11,294 nt of DNA from Sporomusa sp. Its GTDB lineage: Bacteria > Bacillota_C > Negativicutes > Sporomusales > Sporomusaceae. The position numbers and the translations under genes are program-made. The notes under the pieces were generated by a model. The model ran no database searches and was not told the origin of the DNA. It saw only the letters and a list, made by a program, of their open reading frames with translations. Every line of letters begins with the position of its first letter. The first letter of the stretch is position 1. The stretch covers positions 1 through 11,294 of the forward strand of contig JAQSXM010000154.1 of the NCBI GenBank assembly GCA_029256645.1, given 5' to 3'. Positions 1 to 6,968 of the stretch are shown here, piece after piece.

Positions 1-1339
1 AAATTCCCTTTCGTTTGATGGACCTGACGATAGCTTTAATCCCTGTGAAGCGATTACCGAAGCCAAGCGGTGTTTAAACTGCAAAAAACCACTCTGTCGG
101 ACAGGCTGCCCGATTGAGCATGAAATTCCTCAGTTTATTGAAGCCCTCGCCAGAGGCAATGTCGGCGAAGCCAGCACGATCATTGCCCGCCGCAGCAATC
201 TCCCGGCAGTCTGTGGCAGAGTATGCCCGCATGAGAAACAATGCGAAGGTGCCTGCATACTTGCAAAAAAAGATCAAGGTATCCGCATCGGTAAGTTAGA
301 ACAATTCATTGCTGATTTTGATGCCGAAATGGAGCTTACAACCTATACTCCGCCCAACAAATTCGCAGGTAAAGTAGCGGTTATCGGCTCCGGACCGGCT
401 GGTCTCACAGTGGCCGGCGATCTGGCTAAAACAGGTTATCAAGTCACCGTATTTGAAAGCCAAACCGAACCAGGCGGTGTCTTAGTATATGGGATACCTG
501 ATTTCCGCTTAAAGAAGGATGTTGTACGACGGGAAATCCGGCGTATTGAACGGTTGGGTGTAACATTCAATACCGAAGTACTGGTAGGCCCTGATATTAC
601 GGTTGACGAAATGTTTGCGGAGGGCTATAATGCTATCTTTATCGGTACAGGTACAGCCTTACCCCGCACGCTTGATGTTCCAGGCAAGGATTTACCTGGT
701 GTTTTGCAGGCCAGCTACTTGTTACAGATGGTGGCACTGGCCAGAGCCGGTAATGTTGACCGCCGGGAAGTGCCGATTCAGCTTGGCGATCAAATCTTTG
801 TTATTGGAGCCGGCAATGTAGCTATGGATGCCGCACGAACCGCCATTCGCCTGGGCGCAAAAGCCACGGTCGTTTATCACCGTACCGAGAAAGAGATAAC
901 CGCCCTGCCTTCCGAATATCAGCAAGCCAAGGAAGAAGGGGTTCAGTTTATCTGGCTGGCCAGCACTAAGCAATTTCTTGGTCAGGACAAACTGACCTGC
1001 CTTGAATATGAAGCGCTGGAGATTGACACTGATAAAAATATCAGAGGCAGCGGGCGCTTTATAAAAGCCCCTGCCGACAAAGTAATTCTGGCGATTGGCC
1101 AGCGTCCTGCTGCCCGTATTATTTCAACCACTACAGGCATTGAGGTCAATGACAAGGGCTATGTTATTACCAAAGACCGCCCCTATGGCCTGACTACCCG
1201 ACGCGGGGTCTTTGCCGGCGGCGATGTTGTACATGAACCGGCTACTGTCGTACTGGCTATGAAAGAAGCGAAGAAGGTAGCTCAAGGCATCGCTTTGTAT
1301 ATTGAAGCAAAAAAGCTTTTAGAAGAATGTGGTGAATAA
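1..1339 (+). CDS. GltD/NfnB-family NAD(P)H-dependent Fe-S flavoprotein oxidoreductase (5' truncated)
   Basis: Reading frame is open from the first complete codon at position 2, so the gene begins outside the window; 445 codons are visible, probably lacking about 10-25 residues of a family usually near 460. The N-terminal domain carries two cysteine groups typical of the dihydroprymidine dehydrogenase domain II fold of glutamate synthase small subunits: visible residues C24, C27, C32, C36 (CLNCKKPLCRTGCP) and C71, C75, C81, C85. An FAD-binding GSGPAG follows at about 129-134, then an NAD(P)-binding GAGNVA at about 269-274 and a C-terminal AGGDV FAD motif near 405. Family knowledge: these proteins pass electrons between NAD(P)H, flavin and 4Fe-4S clusters in the cytoplasm, either with a GltB partner (glutamate synthesis) or as NfnB with NfnA (ferredoxin:NADP transhydrogenase). 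The partner would lie upstream, outside the window, so the choice is open; nothing downstream on this strand helps. An ATG at 329 is internal, not the start. Confidence 0.9.
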   Translation, partial: NSLSFDGPDDSFNPCEAITEAKRCLNCKKPLCRTGCPIEHEIPQFIEALARGNVGEASTIIARRSNLPAVCGRVCPHEKQCEGACILAKKDQGIRIGKLEQFIADFDAEMELTTYTPPNKFAGKVAVIGSGPAGLTVAGDLAKTGYQVTVFESQTEPGGVLVYGIPDFRLKKDVVRREIRRIERLGVTFNTEVLVGPDITVDEMFAEGYNAIFIGTGTALPRTLDVPGKDLPGVLQASYLLQMVALARAGNVDRREVPIQLGDQIFVIGAGNVAMDAARTAIRLGAKATVVYHRTEKEITALPSEYQQAKEEGVQFIWLASTKQFLGQDKLTCLEYEALEIDTDKNIRGSGRFIKAPADKVILAIGQRPAARIISTTTGIEVNDKGYVITKDRPYGLTTRRGVFAGGDVVHEPATVVLAMKEAKKVAQGIALYIEAKKLLEECGE

Positions 1340-1342
1340 AAA

Positions 1343-1371
1343 GAGCTATCGGCTACTGCCGATAGCTCTCC
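1343..1371. terminator. bidirectional intrinsic terminator between convergent genes
   Basis: Perfect 11-bp stem: GAGCTATCGGC at 1343-1353 and GCCGATAGCTC at 1358-1368, with a TACT loop. The stem is followed on the plus side by CTATTTTTAT. On the minus side it is followed by a CTTTTTATT run. It therefore serves both the flavoprotein gene ending at 1339 and the dehydrogenase gene ending at 1380. Confidence 0.9.
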
Positions 1372-1379
1372 TATTTTTA

Positions 1380-2066
1380 TTACTTGCCTAACTTTGACTT
1401 TACTGCCCGAACAACCTCACGGGCAAACGGGCCAAGATCATCGTCGGCATAAGCCTTCATTATCCCGGCAGCCACCTGGCGTATAGCACTTTTAATTACA
1501 TCACTGGTCGCGTAGGGTTGGCGGCTCAGGATCTCTTCAATTAAGACCGCGGCCGTCAGCGCTTGTTCAGCAGCCTGCGTATTGATATACGTAACACAGT
1601 CAGCCTGACCAAAGATAATTTTTCCTAACGGTGCTAATATCTCCTGGGCCAGCGCGGCAAGGTCCGCCGGCTGCTCATCCACAATAATAATTGGCTCAGC
1701 TCCCTGTGCCATCTCCCTCGCCTGGGCAACAAATTTAGCCCCAATACATCTAAGATGAGGAGAAGCCGTTACCGCCAGTACATCTTTGGCCACATTGGTA
1801 GCCACATTGATCATGTTGATTGGCCGTGCCAACTGATTAAAGTCTTTGATTAAACTAATGACTTCCCGGTCAGGAACGACCAGGATAATCGTGCCCCAGT
1901 CGGCTAACTCTTCAAGGTTTGAGGCTGTTGTAACACCCAATTCCTGAGCGACTGACTGCAGCCTTTTCTCATCGCGGTCAAAAATTTTAAGATTGACATG
2001 ACCAGCTAACTTGCTAGAAAGTACCTTACCCATGCGCCCCACGCCAATCAAACCAACCGCTTTCAT
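1380..2066 (-). CDS. NAD(P)-binding ProC/F420-oxidoreductase-like dehydrogenase, substrate unknown
   Basis: A 228-residue soluble protein with an N-terminal Rossmann fold: MKAVGLIGVGRMGKVL has the glycine motif GVGRMG at residues 8-13, followed by an acidic residue after the second strand (IFDRDEKR). This is the fold seen in pyrroline-5-carboxylate reductase (ProC) and 6-phosphogluconate/3-hydroxyisobutyrate dehydrogenase N-terminal domains. The alpha-helical C-terminal half (about 150-228) would be the dimerisation/substrate part. I do not see the conserved C-terminal block of true ProC (around TSPGGTT), and the protein is some 40 residues shorter than ProC, so I do not call proline synthesis. 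The start is set at ATG 2066 because GAGGTGG ends five bases before it. A GTG three codons upstream (2075) lies inside that ribosome site and is less likely. Transcribed alone from the promoter at 2116-2144. Confidence 0.75.
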   Translation of the reverse strand: MKAVGLIGVGRMGKVLSSKLAGHVNLKIFDRDEKRLQSVAQELGVTTASNLEELADWGTIILVVPDREVISLIKDFNQLARPINMINVATNVAKDVLAVTASPHLRCIGAKFVAQAREMAQGAEPIIIVDEQPADLAALAQEILAPLGKIIFGQADCVTYINTQAAEQALTAAVLIEEILSRQPYATSDVIKSAIRQVAAGIMKAYADDDLGPFAREVVRAVKSKLGK

Positions 2067-2115
2067 CTTCGCCACCTCATCTAATCAGGTTACCTTCCCT
2101 CCCCGGCACTCATAC

Positions 2116-2144
2116 AATATAAGAAAAGACTTGGCTTTTGCCAA
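2116..2144 (-). promoter_or_regulatory. sigma-A type promoter of the ProC-like gene
   Basis: On the minus strand, TTGGCA (2144-2139; five of six matches to TTGACA) is separated by exactly 17 bases from TATATT (2121-2116; five of six to TATAAT). Transcription would start near 2109, leaving a leader of about 43 nt before the ATG at 2066. The promoter lies inside the left arm and loop of the imperfect inverted repeat at 2121-2182. Confidence 0.65.
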
Positions 2145-2182
2145 ATCGTCCTTCAGAACGCTTTAGAGCCTTAGTCTTTCTT
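2121..2182. repeat. imperfect inverted repeat over the promoter in the divergent intergenic region
   Basis: Left arm 2121-2136 (AAGAAAAGACTTGGCT) pairs with right arm 2167-2182 (AGCCTTAGTCTTTCTT). This gives 14 pairs in three blocks (AAGAAA, GACT, GGCT) broken by one bulged A and a small asymmetric internal loop. A second short hairpin, TTGGC-TTTT-GCCAA (2131-2144), lies within it. The rest of the long divergent region (2183-2451) holds no gene I can support. As DNA it could be a protein-binding site over the minus-strand promoter. As plus-strand RNA it would only be part of a leader if transcription started upstream of it. It matches no riboswitch class I know. Confidence 0.45.
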
Positions 2183-2451
2183 ACTTATCGTCAGCAGGGG
2201 ATGCCTTTTTTAATAGTACTAAATTCTTTGTAATATATGCCCCATGCCGCTAGGTGGTGCAGACTAAGACACTGGTTAGAATTTAACACCTAATTAACAA
2301 ATTACTAACATACTCAGACCTAACCACCAGTACAATTTAATATAGACACCGAGAAACAAAAATGCCGAGACCTTAGTTATGTATAGATGAGAAAGAAAGG
2401 GGATTGCTTTTATACCATATCATTACGTCATACTTGAGGGGGCCATAGTCA
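2183..2451 (+). promoter_or_regulatory. long AT-rich leader/promoter region of the PhoH gene; ribosome site at its end
   Basis: This 269-bp stretch has stops in all frames at short intervals and no protein or RNA gene I recognise. The final part has a strong ribosome site, GAGGGGG (about 2436-2442), nine bases before ATG 2452. Short inverted segments are present: ACTGGT/GGTTAG at 2271-2279 is complementary in two blocks to CTAACCACCAGT at 2320-2331, and GGTGGT at 2253-2258 is complementary to ACCACC at 2323-2328. These could form alternative hairpins in a leader RNA. No convincing -35/-10 pair stands out on the plus strand, so the transcription start is not located. Confidence 0.35.
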
Positions 2452-3837
2452 ATGTCAAAATGTTATGTACTTGATACAAATGTTTTGCTTCATTCTCCTA
2501 ATGCCTTATTCGCCTTCAATGAGCATATGATCGTACTCCCGGAGGTTGTGATTGAGGAACTGGACCGCTTTAAAAAGGAAAGCAGTGAACGTGGTGCCCA
2601 TAGCCGTCACGTCAGCAGACTGATAGATAAGTTCCGGTTACAAGGCAATTTGTTAGAGGGTGTTACACTTAACGAGTTTGGCGGTATACTGCGGCTTGAG
2701 GCCAACCATACCTGTACCGAAATGCCGGTTCACTGGGACAAAGAAAAGGGCGATAACCGGATTCTCCAGATATGTAAAGGACTAATGGAAACCGGCCATC
2801 AGGCAATTCTGGTAAGCCGTGACACCAATATGCGGGTCAAGGCAGCTATACTTGAAATCCCGGCTGAGGATTTTCGCAATGACAAAGTCGCAACAATTGA
2901 CCAGCAATACACCGGCCGGCAGACAGTATACACCACCAGTCAGATCATTAATGATTTTTATCGCGATGATGTTAACTGGCTGGACCCGGCAAAGCTTTTC
3001 TCCTATGATGAAAATGCAGGGATAATGGCTCCTGCCCAGTTTATTACCAATCAATTTCTGCTAATAAAATCATCTGATAATGACCGGCATACCGCGCTTG
3101 GACGGTTTGACGGACAAAAAGTCGTTCAGCTCAGATACCGGAGCCGCAATCCTTTTGGCGTAATCCCTAGAAATGTTGGACAAATATTTATGCAGGAATG
3201 TCTTATGATGAGTGCTGAAGAAGCACCGCTTGTAATTATCAAAGGCCCTGCCGGAACAGCCAAAACCTTTTACTCTTTGGCCGTAGGCCTTTATAAGCAC
3301 ATGGACTGCCGCCCTAGGGAATACCATCATATTTTGATCTGCCGGCCTCACTGCATGCTTGATGAAGGTCTTGGTTATCTCCCGGGAACTGAGGCAGAGA
3401 AGTTAGAACCCTATATGCGGTCAATTAAAGATAACCTCTTTACCTTAATGTCCGGCAATTCATTAACCGATGACAAAGATGTTGCGCAAGCTGAAGATAC
3501 CGTAAGTATGATGTTTGAAAAGGGTATTATTCAGACTGAGGCCCTGGCCTATCAGCGGGGGCGTTCACTCCAACGGTACTGGGTCATGTTTGACGAAATG
3601 CAAAACTCTACCCCCCGCCAGGCCAAAGCGGTTTTAACCCGGTCAGGCCAGGGAACAAAAGTAATTCTGCTGGGCGACCCGGCGCAAATAGATAATCCGC
3701 TCTTAGATAGTCAGTCAAATGGGCTGTGTTATGCCGGCGAGAAAATGATCGGCTCAAAGCTTTGTTATCAGATTACTATGCTGCCAGAGGAATGTGAGCG
3801 CTCCCCGTTAGCCGCCGAAGCAGCTATGCGACTGTAA
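2452..3837 (+). CDS. PIN-PhoH fusion protein (YlaK/PhoH2-type RNase-ATPase)
   Basis: 461 residues, the normal size for this two-domain family. The N-terminal PIN nuclease domain (about 1-145) opens with YVLDTNVLL and shows the expected acidic set: D8, E35/E36, D101 and D124 (SRDTN). The linker carries the family-typical PFGVIPRN segment (about 237-244). The PhoH ATPase domain (about 250-461) has a P-loop GPAGTAKT at 265-272, a Walker B region MFDEMQN near 381, and LGDPAQID near 407. The last residues (ERSPLAAEAAMRL) are the usual PhoH end. Family knowledge: PIN-PhoH proteins are cytoplasmic, and mycobacterial PhoH2 unwinds and cleaves RNA; the substrate in this organism is unknown. The P-loop has Ala where most P-loops have Gly before the Lys. 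Monocistronic: preceded by a long intergenic region and closed by a terminator. ATG 2452 has a strong GAGGGGG site. Confidence 0.92.
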   Translation: MSKCYVLDTNVLLHSPNALFAFNEHMIVLPEVVIEELDRFKKESSERGAHSRHVSRLIDKFRLQGNLLEGVTLNEFGGILRLEANHTCTEMPVHWDKEKGDNRILQICKGLMETGHQAILVSRDTNMRVKAAILEIPAEDFRNDKVATIDQQYTGRQTVYTTSQIINDFYRDDVNWLDPAKLFSYDENAGIMAPAQFITNQFLLIKSSDNDRHTALGRFDGQKVVQLRYRSRNPFGVIPRNVGQIFMQECLMMSAEEAPLVIIKGPAGTAKTFYSLAVGLYKHMDCRPREYHHILICRPHCMLDEGLGYLPGTEAEKLEPYMRSIKDNLFTLMSGNSLTDDKDVAQAEDTVSMMFEKGIIQTEALAYQRGRSLQRYWVMFDEMQNSTPRQAKAVLTRSGQGTKVILLGDPAQIDNPLLDSQSNGLCYAGEKMIGSKLCYQITMLPEECERSPLAAEAAMRL

Positions 3838-3840
3838 GAA

Positions 3841-3877
3841 AAATAACCCCGGCAATTTATGACTGCCGGGGTTATTT
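3841..3877. terminator. bidirectional intrinsic terminator (PhoH gene / DUF445 operon)
   Basis: Perfect 14-bp stem AAATAACCCCGGCA (3841-3854) and TGCCGGGGTTATTT (3864-3877) with a 9-nt loop. It starts three bases after the PhoH stop codon. An AT-rich stretch follows on each side, so it can stop the PhoH transcript and the oncoming DUF445 transcript that ends at 3891. Confidence 0.88.
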
Positions 3878-3890
3878 CATGTATTTTATT

Positions 3891-5150
3891 CTATAATAGT
3901 GCCTTAAAGACCGCAAGCCCCAACCCAGCCAGCCCGCCAACCAGGACACCATTAATCCGAATCCATTCCAGGTCTTCGCCGGCTTTGTCTTCAATAAAGC
4001 GATTAAGATCTTGATCAGACAACTTCTGCAAAGCCCGTCTGGCTACTGTCCCTACAAGATGATGTTCATTATCGATCATCTTATTAAGAAATACCTTAAT
4101 ATAGGCCTCAGCCTGATTCTGCATTACAGGGCTCTGCTTAAACTGGTCCCAACCGCCTTCGATCTGGTCAGCAAGCCACTCTGCCACATAATGACGATAA
4201 TCTGATGGTTGCCCAAGTGCATTGACCACAATCTGGATTAACGCCGTAAGCGGTTCAGTGAGGGAAATGCGCGTAATCAAGCTGTCTTTCCAGCCATTAA
4301 TGGCCATTTCCCATTCAGGGGTCTCCAGCTTTACGGTTAGCACTGCGAGCTGATCTTCAAACCAATGCCGTACAGGATGCTCTTCATCGTAGAGTTCATC
4401 AACAGTTTTAATGAGCTCCTGGTGTAGTGCATCAGCGGCATCTGACAGATTGATCCCATCAATACTTTCCATAAATCCTGTAACCATAGCAGACAGCCAG
4501 TTTTTTTTAGCTGTTTTTTCTTTGACCTGTTCCAAATAGCTGAAAATAGTGTCACGGGTTTTCTCCGTCCGCACCAGTGTGGCGATTTCACCAATAATCG
4601 CTATATATAGTTGCCGCCCCTTGCCTTGTTCCAAAAACCAACAGACTGCATCTTCCGCATACCCGGCAACTGACTGATGCTTTAGAACAAGCTTAATCAC
4701 CCTCTCGGCATACTTTGCGGCAATATCCGTATTAGCTGACTGTACCAGCCCATCAATCAGTTTATCGGTTGCTTGCCTGATGAACGGCCTAAGGCTGATG
4801 GTCCCTGTCTGGGCTATCACTTGTTTTATAATGGCAGCCTCAATAAGTCGTACATTTATCGACTCCTTACTAAGAAAGTCTTTTTCCACAGCGCTTGCTA
4901 AACCTTCAATAAGCCGTTCACGGTTTCGCGGAATAAGTGCAGTGTGATAAGGAAATCCCAGTGGCCGGCGAAATAATGCAGTTACAGCAAACCAATCAGC
5001 TACACCACCTGCTAAACTGGCTTCAGCCACAGTTAATAGCGCCTTAGGCCACCATGTACCCGGATAAACGACGGTTAACACCAGAGCGACCACAAATAAA
5101 CCGGCTGCTGCTGCCAGCGCATGGTTGGCCCGCCCTCTGACAGCCCTCAT
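3891..5150 (-). CDS. DUF445 family membrane protein (second gene of pair)
   Basis: 419 residues. One hydrophobic segment near the N-terminus (about 12-31) is followed by the family hallmark: GGVADWFAVTALFRRPLG (about 48-65) and then PYHTALIPRNRERL. A long, mostly helical hydrophilic middle (about 85-385) follows. It closes with EWIRINGVLVGGL and a second hydrophobic helix up to the C-terminus. The arrangement suggests two membrane anchors with the large domain between them. Family knowledge: DUF445 includes Bacillus YheB and E. coli YjiN, with no established biochemical function. Its ATG overlaps the TGA of the upstream paralogue by four bases (ATGA), with GGGGTGAG as ribosome site, so the two are almost certainly translationally coupled and may form a hetero-complex (inference). 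Confidence 0.88.
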   Translation of the reverse strand: MRAVRGRANHALAAAAGLFVVALVLTVVYPGTWWPKALLTVAEASLAGGVADWFAVTALFRRPLGFPYHTALIPRNRERLIEGLASAVEKDFLSKESINVRLIEAAIIKQVIAQTGTISLRPFIRQATDKLIDGLVQSANTDIAAKYAERVIKLVLKHQSVAGYAEDAVCWFLEQGKGRQLYIAIIGEIATLVRTEKTRDTIFSYLEQVKEKTAKKNWLSAMVTGFMESIDGINLSDAADALHQELIKTVDELYDEEHPVRHWFEDQLAVLTVKLETPEWEMAINGWKDSLITRISLTEPLTALIQIVVNALGQPSDYRHYVAEWLADQIEGGWDQFKQSPVMQNQAEAYIKVFLNKMIDNEHHLVGTVARRALQKLSDQDLNRFIEDKAGEDLEWIRINGVLVGGLAGLGLAVFKALL

Positions 5151-6373
5151 TGTCTCACCCCAACTACCGAGATAATAAGAAATAACACGATACCGACCAA
5201 ACCGCCAACAATAGAGCCATTAATTCTTATCATCTGCAAATCGTTCATAACCTTTGATTCAATATAGTCCACAAGCTCTGCATCGCTAAAACCTTCCAGG
5301 TAACTGGCGACAAGGCCACCTATCTCACCCTGATTTTTATTTACCCATCTAACCAACCAGTCAACCAGCAACATATCAAACTTATCTTGCCTGTCAGCGT
5401 CATCGGCAAGCTTTGCCGCCTGCCTGATCAACCACGTAGACCAGCCTGCAGCCATTTCCTGTTCATCAGCCTGATGCTCAGCCAATCGCGCAGCCAGTTT
5501 TACTGCTATAGGCCTTAATTTTTCCTCTGCCTGTTGTCCGAGCAAAGCATCAGTTTGCAAATCGCCGGCAAGACTAACAAGCCAACCACGCAAGCGCTGA
5601 CGCAGGTGATTGTCGCGGCTATACATACCTTCCAACAAACCTGCCAGTTGCTCCTGGATCATACCGGCAACAGTGACCGGGTTGAGACTTAATAGATTTT
5701 CTAATATCCATCCCGCCAATTTGCGTTGGTTCATCCTGGCAGCATAGTCCTTAAGGGCGCTGCTATACATAGTAGCAATAATGTCTGTCATGTACTTTTC
5801 ACGGGTCATTTGTTTAATTTCCGTAATTGCAAAATCGATTAATTCATCAACAAAACCGCTTGTCAACGACCAGTCAAGAGCCTGGCCGGCCAGTGGTGCA
5901 ATTTTTACCTCACCTTCGTGCTCTTTTAGCAATAGATCAATCGTAGCCGATACTTTACCGGCATCCATAGCGCCACTGGCACTCAGGATAAAGCCTCCTG
6001 CCAAAGTATGCAGCTGTTGCCTGACTTCAGCCTGTCCTGCGTATTGAATAACCAACCGGGCTAACCCGGCCTGGCGTAGTGTTTCTCTAATATTATCGGC
6101 AGTTAAGAGTTCTTCTTCTACCATAATAATAATTGCTTTAAAAATACGTTCACGGTTTCGCGGGATAATCGCGGTACGGTAGGGGATCTGTAACGGCTTT
6201 CTGAACAAAGCCGTTACAGCATACCAGTCCGCCAGACCGCCGACCATAGCGGCGCTAAAGCCACTTGTTAACATTGCCCCCCAGAAGGTATGCTGATAAG
6301 GGTAGCTCAGGATAAAACCAATTGCTGCCCCGACTAAAGTAACTGTTGCAATATGGCGATTGTCAGCCTTCAT
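5147..6373 (-). CDS. DUF445 family membrane protein (first gene of pair)
   Basis: 408 residues, same architecture as its downstream neighbour. An N-terminal hydrophobic stretch (about 8-44) leads into GGLADWYAVTALFRKPLQ and PYRTAIIPRNRERI. A long helical middle follows, then LQMIRINGSIVGGLVG and a C-terminal membrane helix (LFLIISVVGV). The two proteins share the terminal motifs almost residue for residue but the middle regions look well diverged, which suggests an old duplication rather than a recent one. The start at ATG 6373 is supported by GGAAGGTGA five bases upstream. Both genes face away from the small 57-residue gene at 6603, leaving a 229-bp divergent promoter region. Function unknown. 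Confidence 0.88.
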   Translation of the reverse strand: MKADNRHIATVTLVGAAIGFILSYPYQHTFWGAMLTSGFSAAMVGGLADWYAVTALFRKPLQIPYRTAIIPRNRERIFKAIIIMVEEELLTADNIRETLRQAGLARLVIQYAGQAEVRQQLHTLAGGFILSASGAMDAGKVSATIDLLLKEHEGEVKIAPLAGQALDWSLTSGFVDELIDFAITEIKQMTREKYMTDIIATMYSSALKDYAARMNQRKLAGWILENLLSLNPVTVAGMIQEQLAGLLEGMYSRDNHLRQRLRGWLVSLAGDLQTDALLGQQAEEKLRPIAVKLAARLAEHQADEQEMAAGWSTWLIRQAAKLADDADRQDKFDMLLVDWLVRWVNKNQGEIGGLVASYLEGFSDAELVDYIESKVMNDLQMIRINGSIVGGLVGIVLFLIISVVGVRQ

Positions 6374-6544
6374 CGATTCACCTTCCTATTTTCCGTTCTT
6401 ATCGCAAGCTGATATAAATATCCAATTTTATAGGCAGATATTGAAAGCAGTAACTTATACGGTCAAATTGTGCGATTGGGCGATGTCTAAGCATAGAATA
6501 AACCTGGGCACCCCACCGCTTCCTTTTATGGCTAACCGCGCCTG

Positions 6545-6600
6545 TTGCTATCAGTCCCCCGGCAAGGTACAATAAGAATATTATTATAGAAGGGGTGAGA
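6545..6600 (+). promoter_or_regulatory. promoter and ribosome site of the 57-residue gene
   Basis: TTGCTA (6545-6550), a 17-base spacer, then TACAAT (6568-6573) form a good sigma-A type promoter. Transcription would start near 6580. A strong ribosome site, AGGGGTGAG (6591-6599), lies three bases before the ATG at 6603. The remaining divergent region (6374-6544) holds no further supported gene. A minus-strand TTGACC occurs there (near 6460) but without a good -10 at the right distance. Confidence 0.7.
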
Positions 6601-6602
6601 CA

Positions 6603-6776
6603 ATGTCTATTACACGCTGGTTCTATCATGCCATTACCGGGTGCCCGGAGACAGATCTAAACCATACTATGTACGGTACAACCCATTGCCGCACCTGCGG
6701 ACGGGTTACCTTCGTCTCAGACACCCTTCCCAAGATTGACAGGCTTAAACGAGCAAAACACCTTGTCCCCCGTTAA
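6603..6776 (+). CDS. small Cys-containing protein, 57 aa, function unknown
   Basis: ATG 6603 to TAA 6774-6776 encodes 57 residues beginning MSITRWFYHAITGCPETD. I do not recognise the family. Visible features: a single Cys at 14 (GCP), then THCRTCGRVTF with C29 and C32 in a CxxC knuckle, plus His at 9, 21 and 28. It ends with a basic tail (KIDRLKRAKHLVPR). Three Cys and nearby His could bind one metal in zinc-ribbon fashion, or CxxC could be redox-active; this is inference. There is no signal peptide or membrane helix, so it should be cytoplasmic. The case that it is real rests on a 17-spaced promoter, an excellent ribosome site at proper distance, and a terminator 8 bases after the stop. It is a stand-alone transcription unit, short enough to be missed by gene callers. 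Confidence 0.75.
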   Translation: MSITRWFYHAITGCPETDLNHTMYGTTHCRTCGRVTFVSDTLPKIDRLKRAKHLVPR

Positions 6777-6783
6777 ATTCATA

Positions 6784-6800
6784 CCCCGGCTGCGCCGGGG
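6784..6800 (+). terminator. first hairpin after the 57-aa gene
   Basis: CCCCGGC (6784-6790), TGC loop, GCCGGGG (6794-6800), then CTATTTACAT. It is a very GC-rich 7-bp stem only eight bases after the stop codon, but its T tract is poor. It is probably an intrinsic terminator working together with the hairpin that follows. Confidence 0.6.
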
Positions 6801-6808
6801 CTATTTAC

Positions 6809-6848
6809 ATAACCGCCAGACTGCCGTTGCAGTCTGGCGGTTATTATT
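6809..6848 (+). terminator. second, longer terminator hairpin
   Basis: ATAACCGCCAGACTG (6809-6823) pairs perfectly over 15 bp with CAGTCTGGCGGTTAT (6830-6844), with a 6-nt loop CCGTTG and TATTATTTC following. It is the second strong hairpin in 60 bp and insulates the chemoreceptor gene from the small gene upstream. Confidence 0.75.
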
Positions 6849-6968
6849 TCCAAATAATCCAACATATTTTAAAGGAAATATATACAAGTATGTCGAAAAT
6901 AGTTGAAAATATCACAGCACCTAGTTTTTTTACATAGTATATAGCAATGAAGAGCATGGAGGGTTATT

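Noticed and set aside
2064..2075. GTG start at 2075 for the ProC-like gene
   Set aside because: The GTG lies within the GAGGTGG ribosome site that is ideally placed for ATG 2066, and Rossmann folds usually start a few residues before the first strand, as MKAVGLIG does.
2121..2182. Known riboswitch (c-di-GMP, glycine, glutamine, TPP, SAM classes considered)
   Set aside because: The conserved core sequences of these classes are absent. The repeat overlaps the promoter of the minus-strand gene, so it would not be in that transcript.
6360..6629. Two overlapping open frames on opposite strands in the 6.4-6.6 kb divergent region (71 and 76 codons)
   Set aside because: Neither has a ribosome site or plausible protein composition. 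They overlap the start of the DUF445 gene, the promoter of the small gene, and each other.
6870..6900. Possible flagellar (sigma-D type) promoter TAAA...GTCGAAAAT before the chemoreceptor
   Set aside because: The spacing between the two elements is about 18 bases rather than 14-16, and the -10 part matches the consensus only partly.
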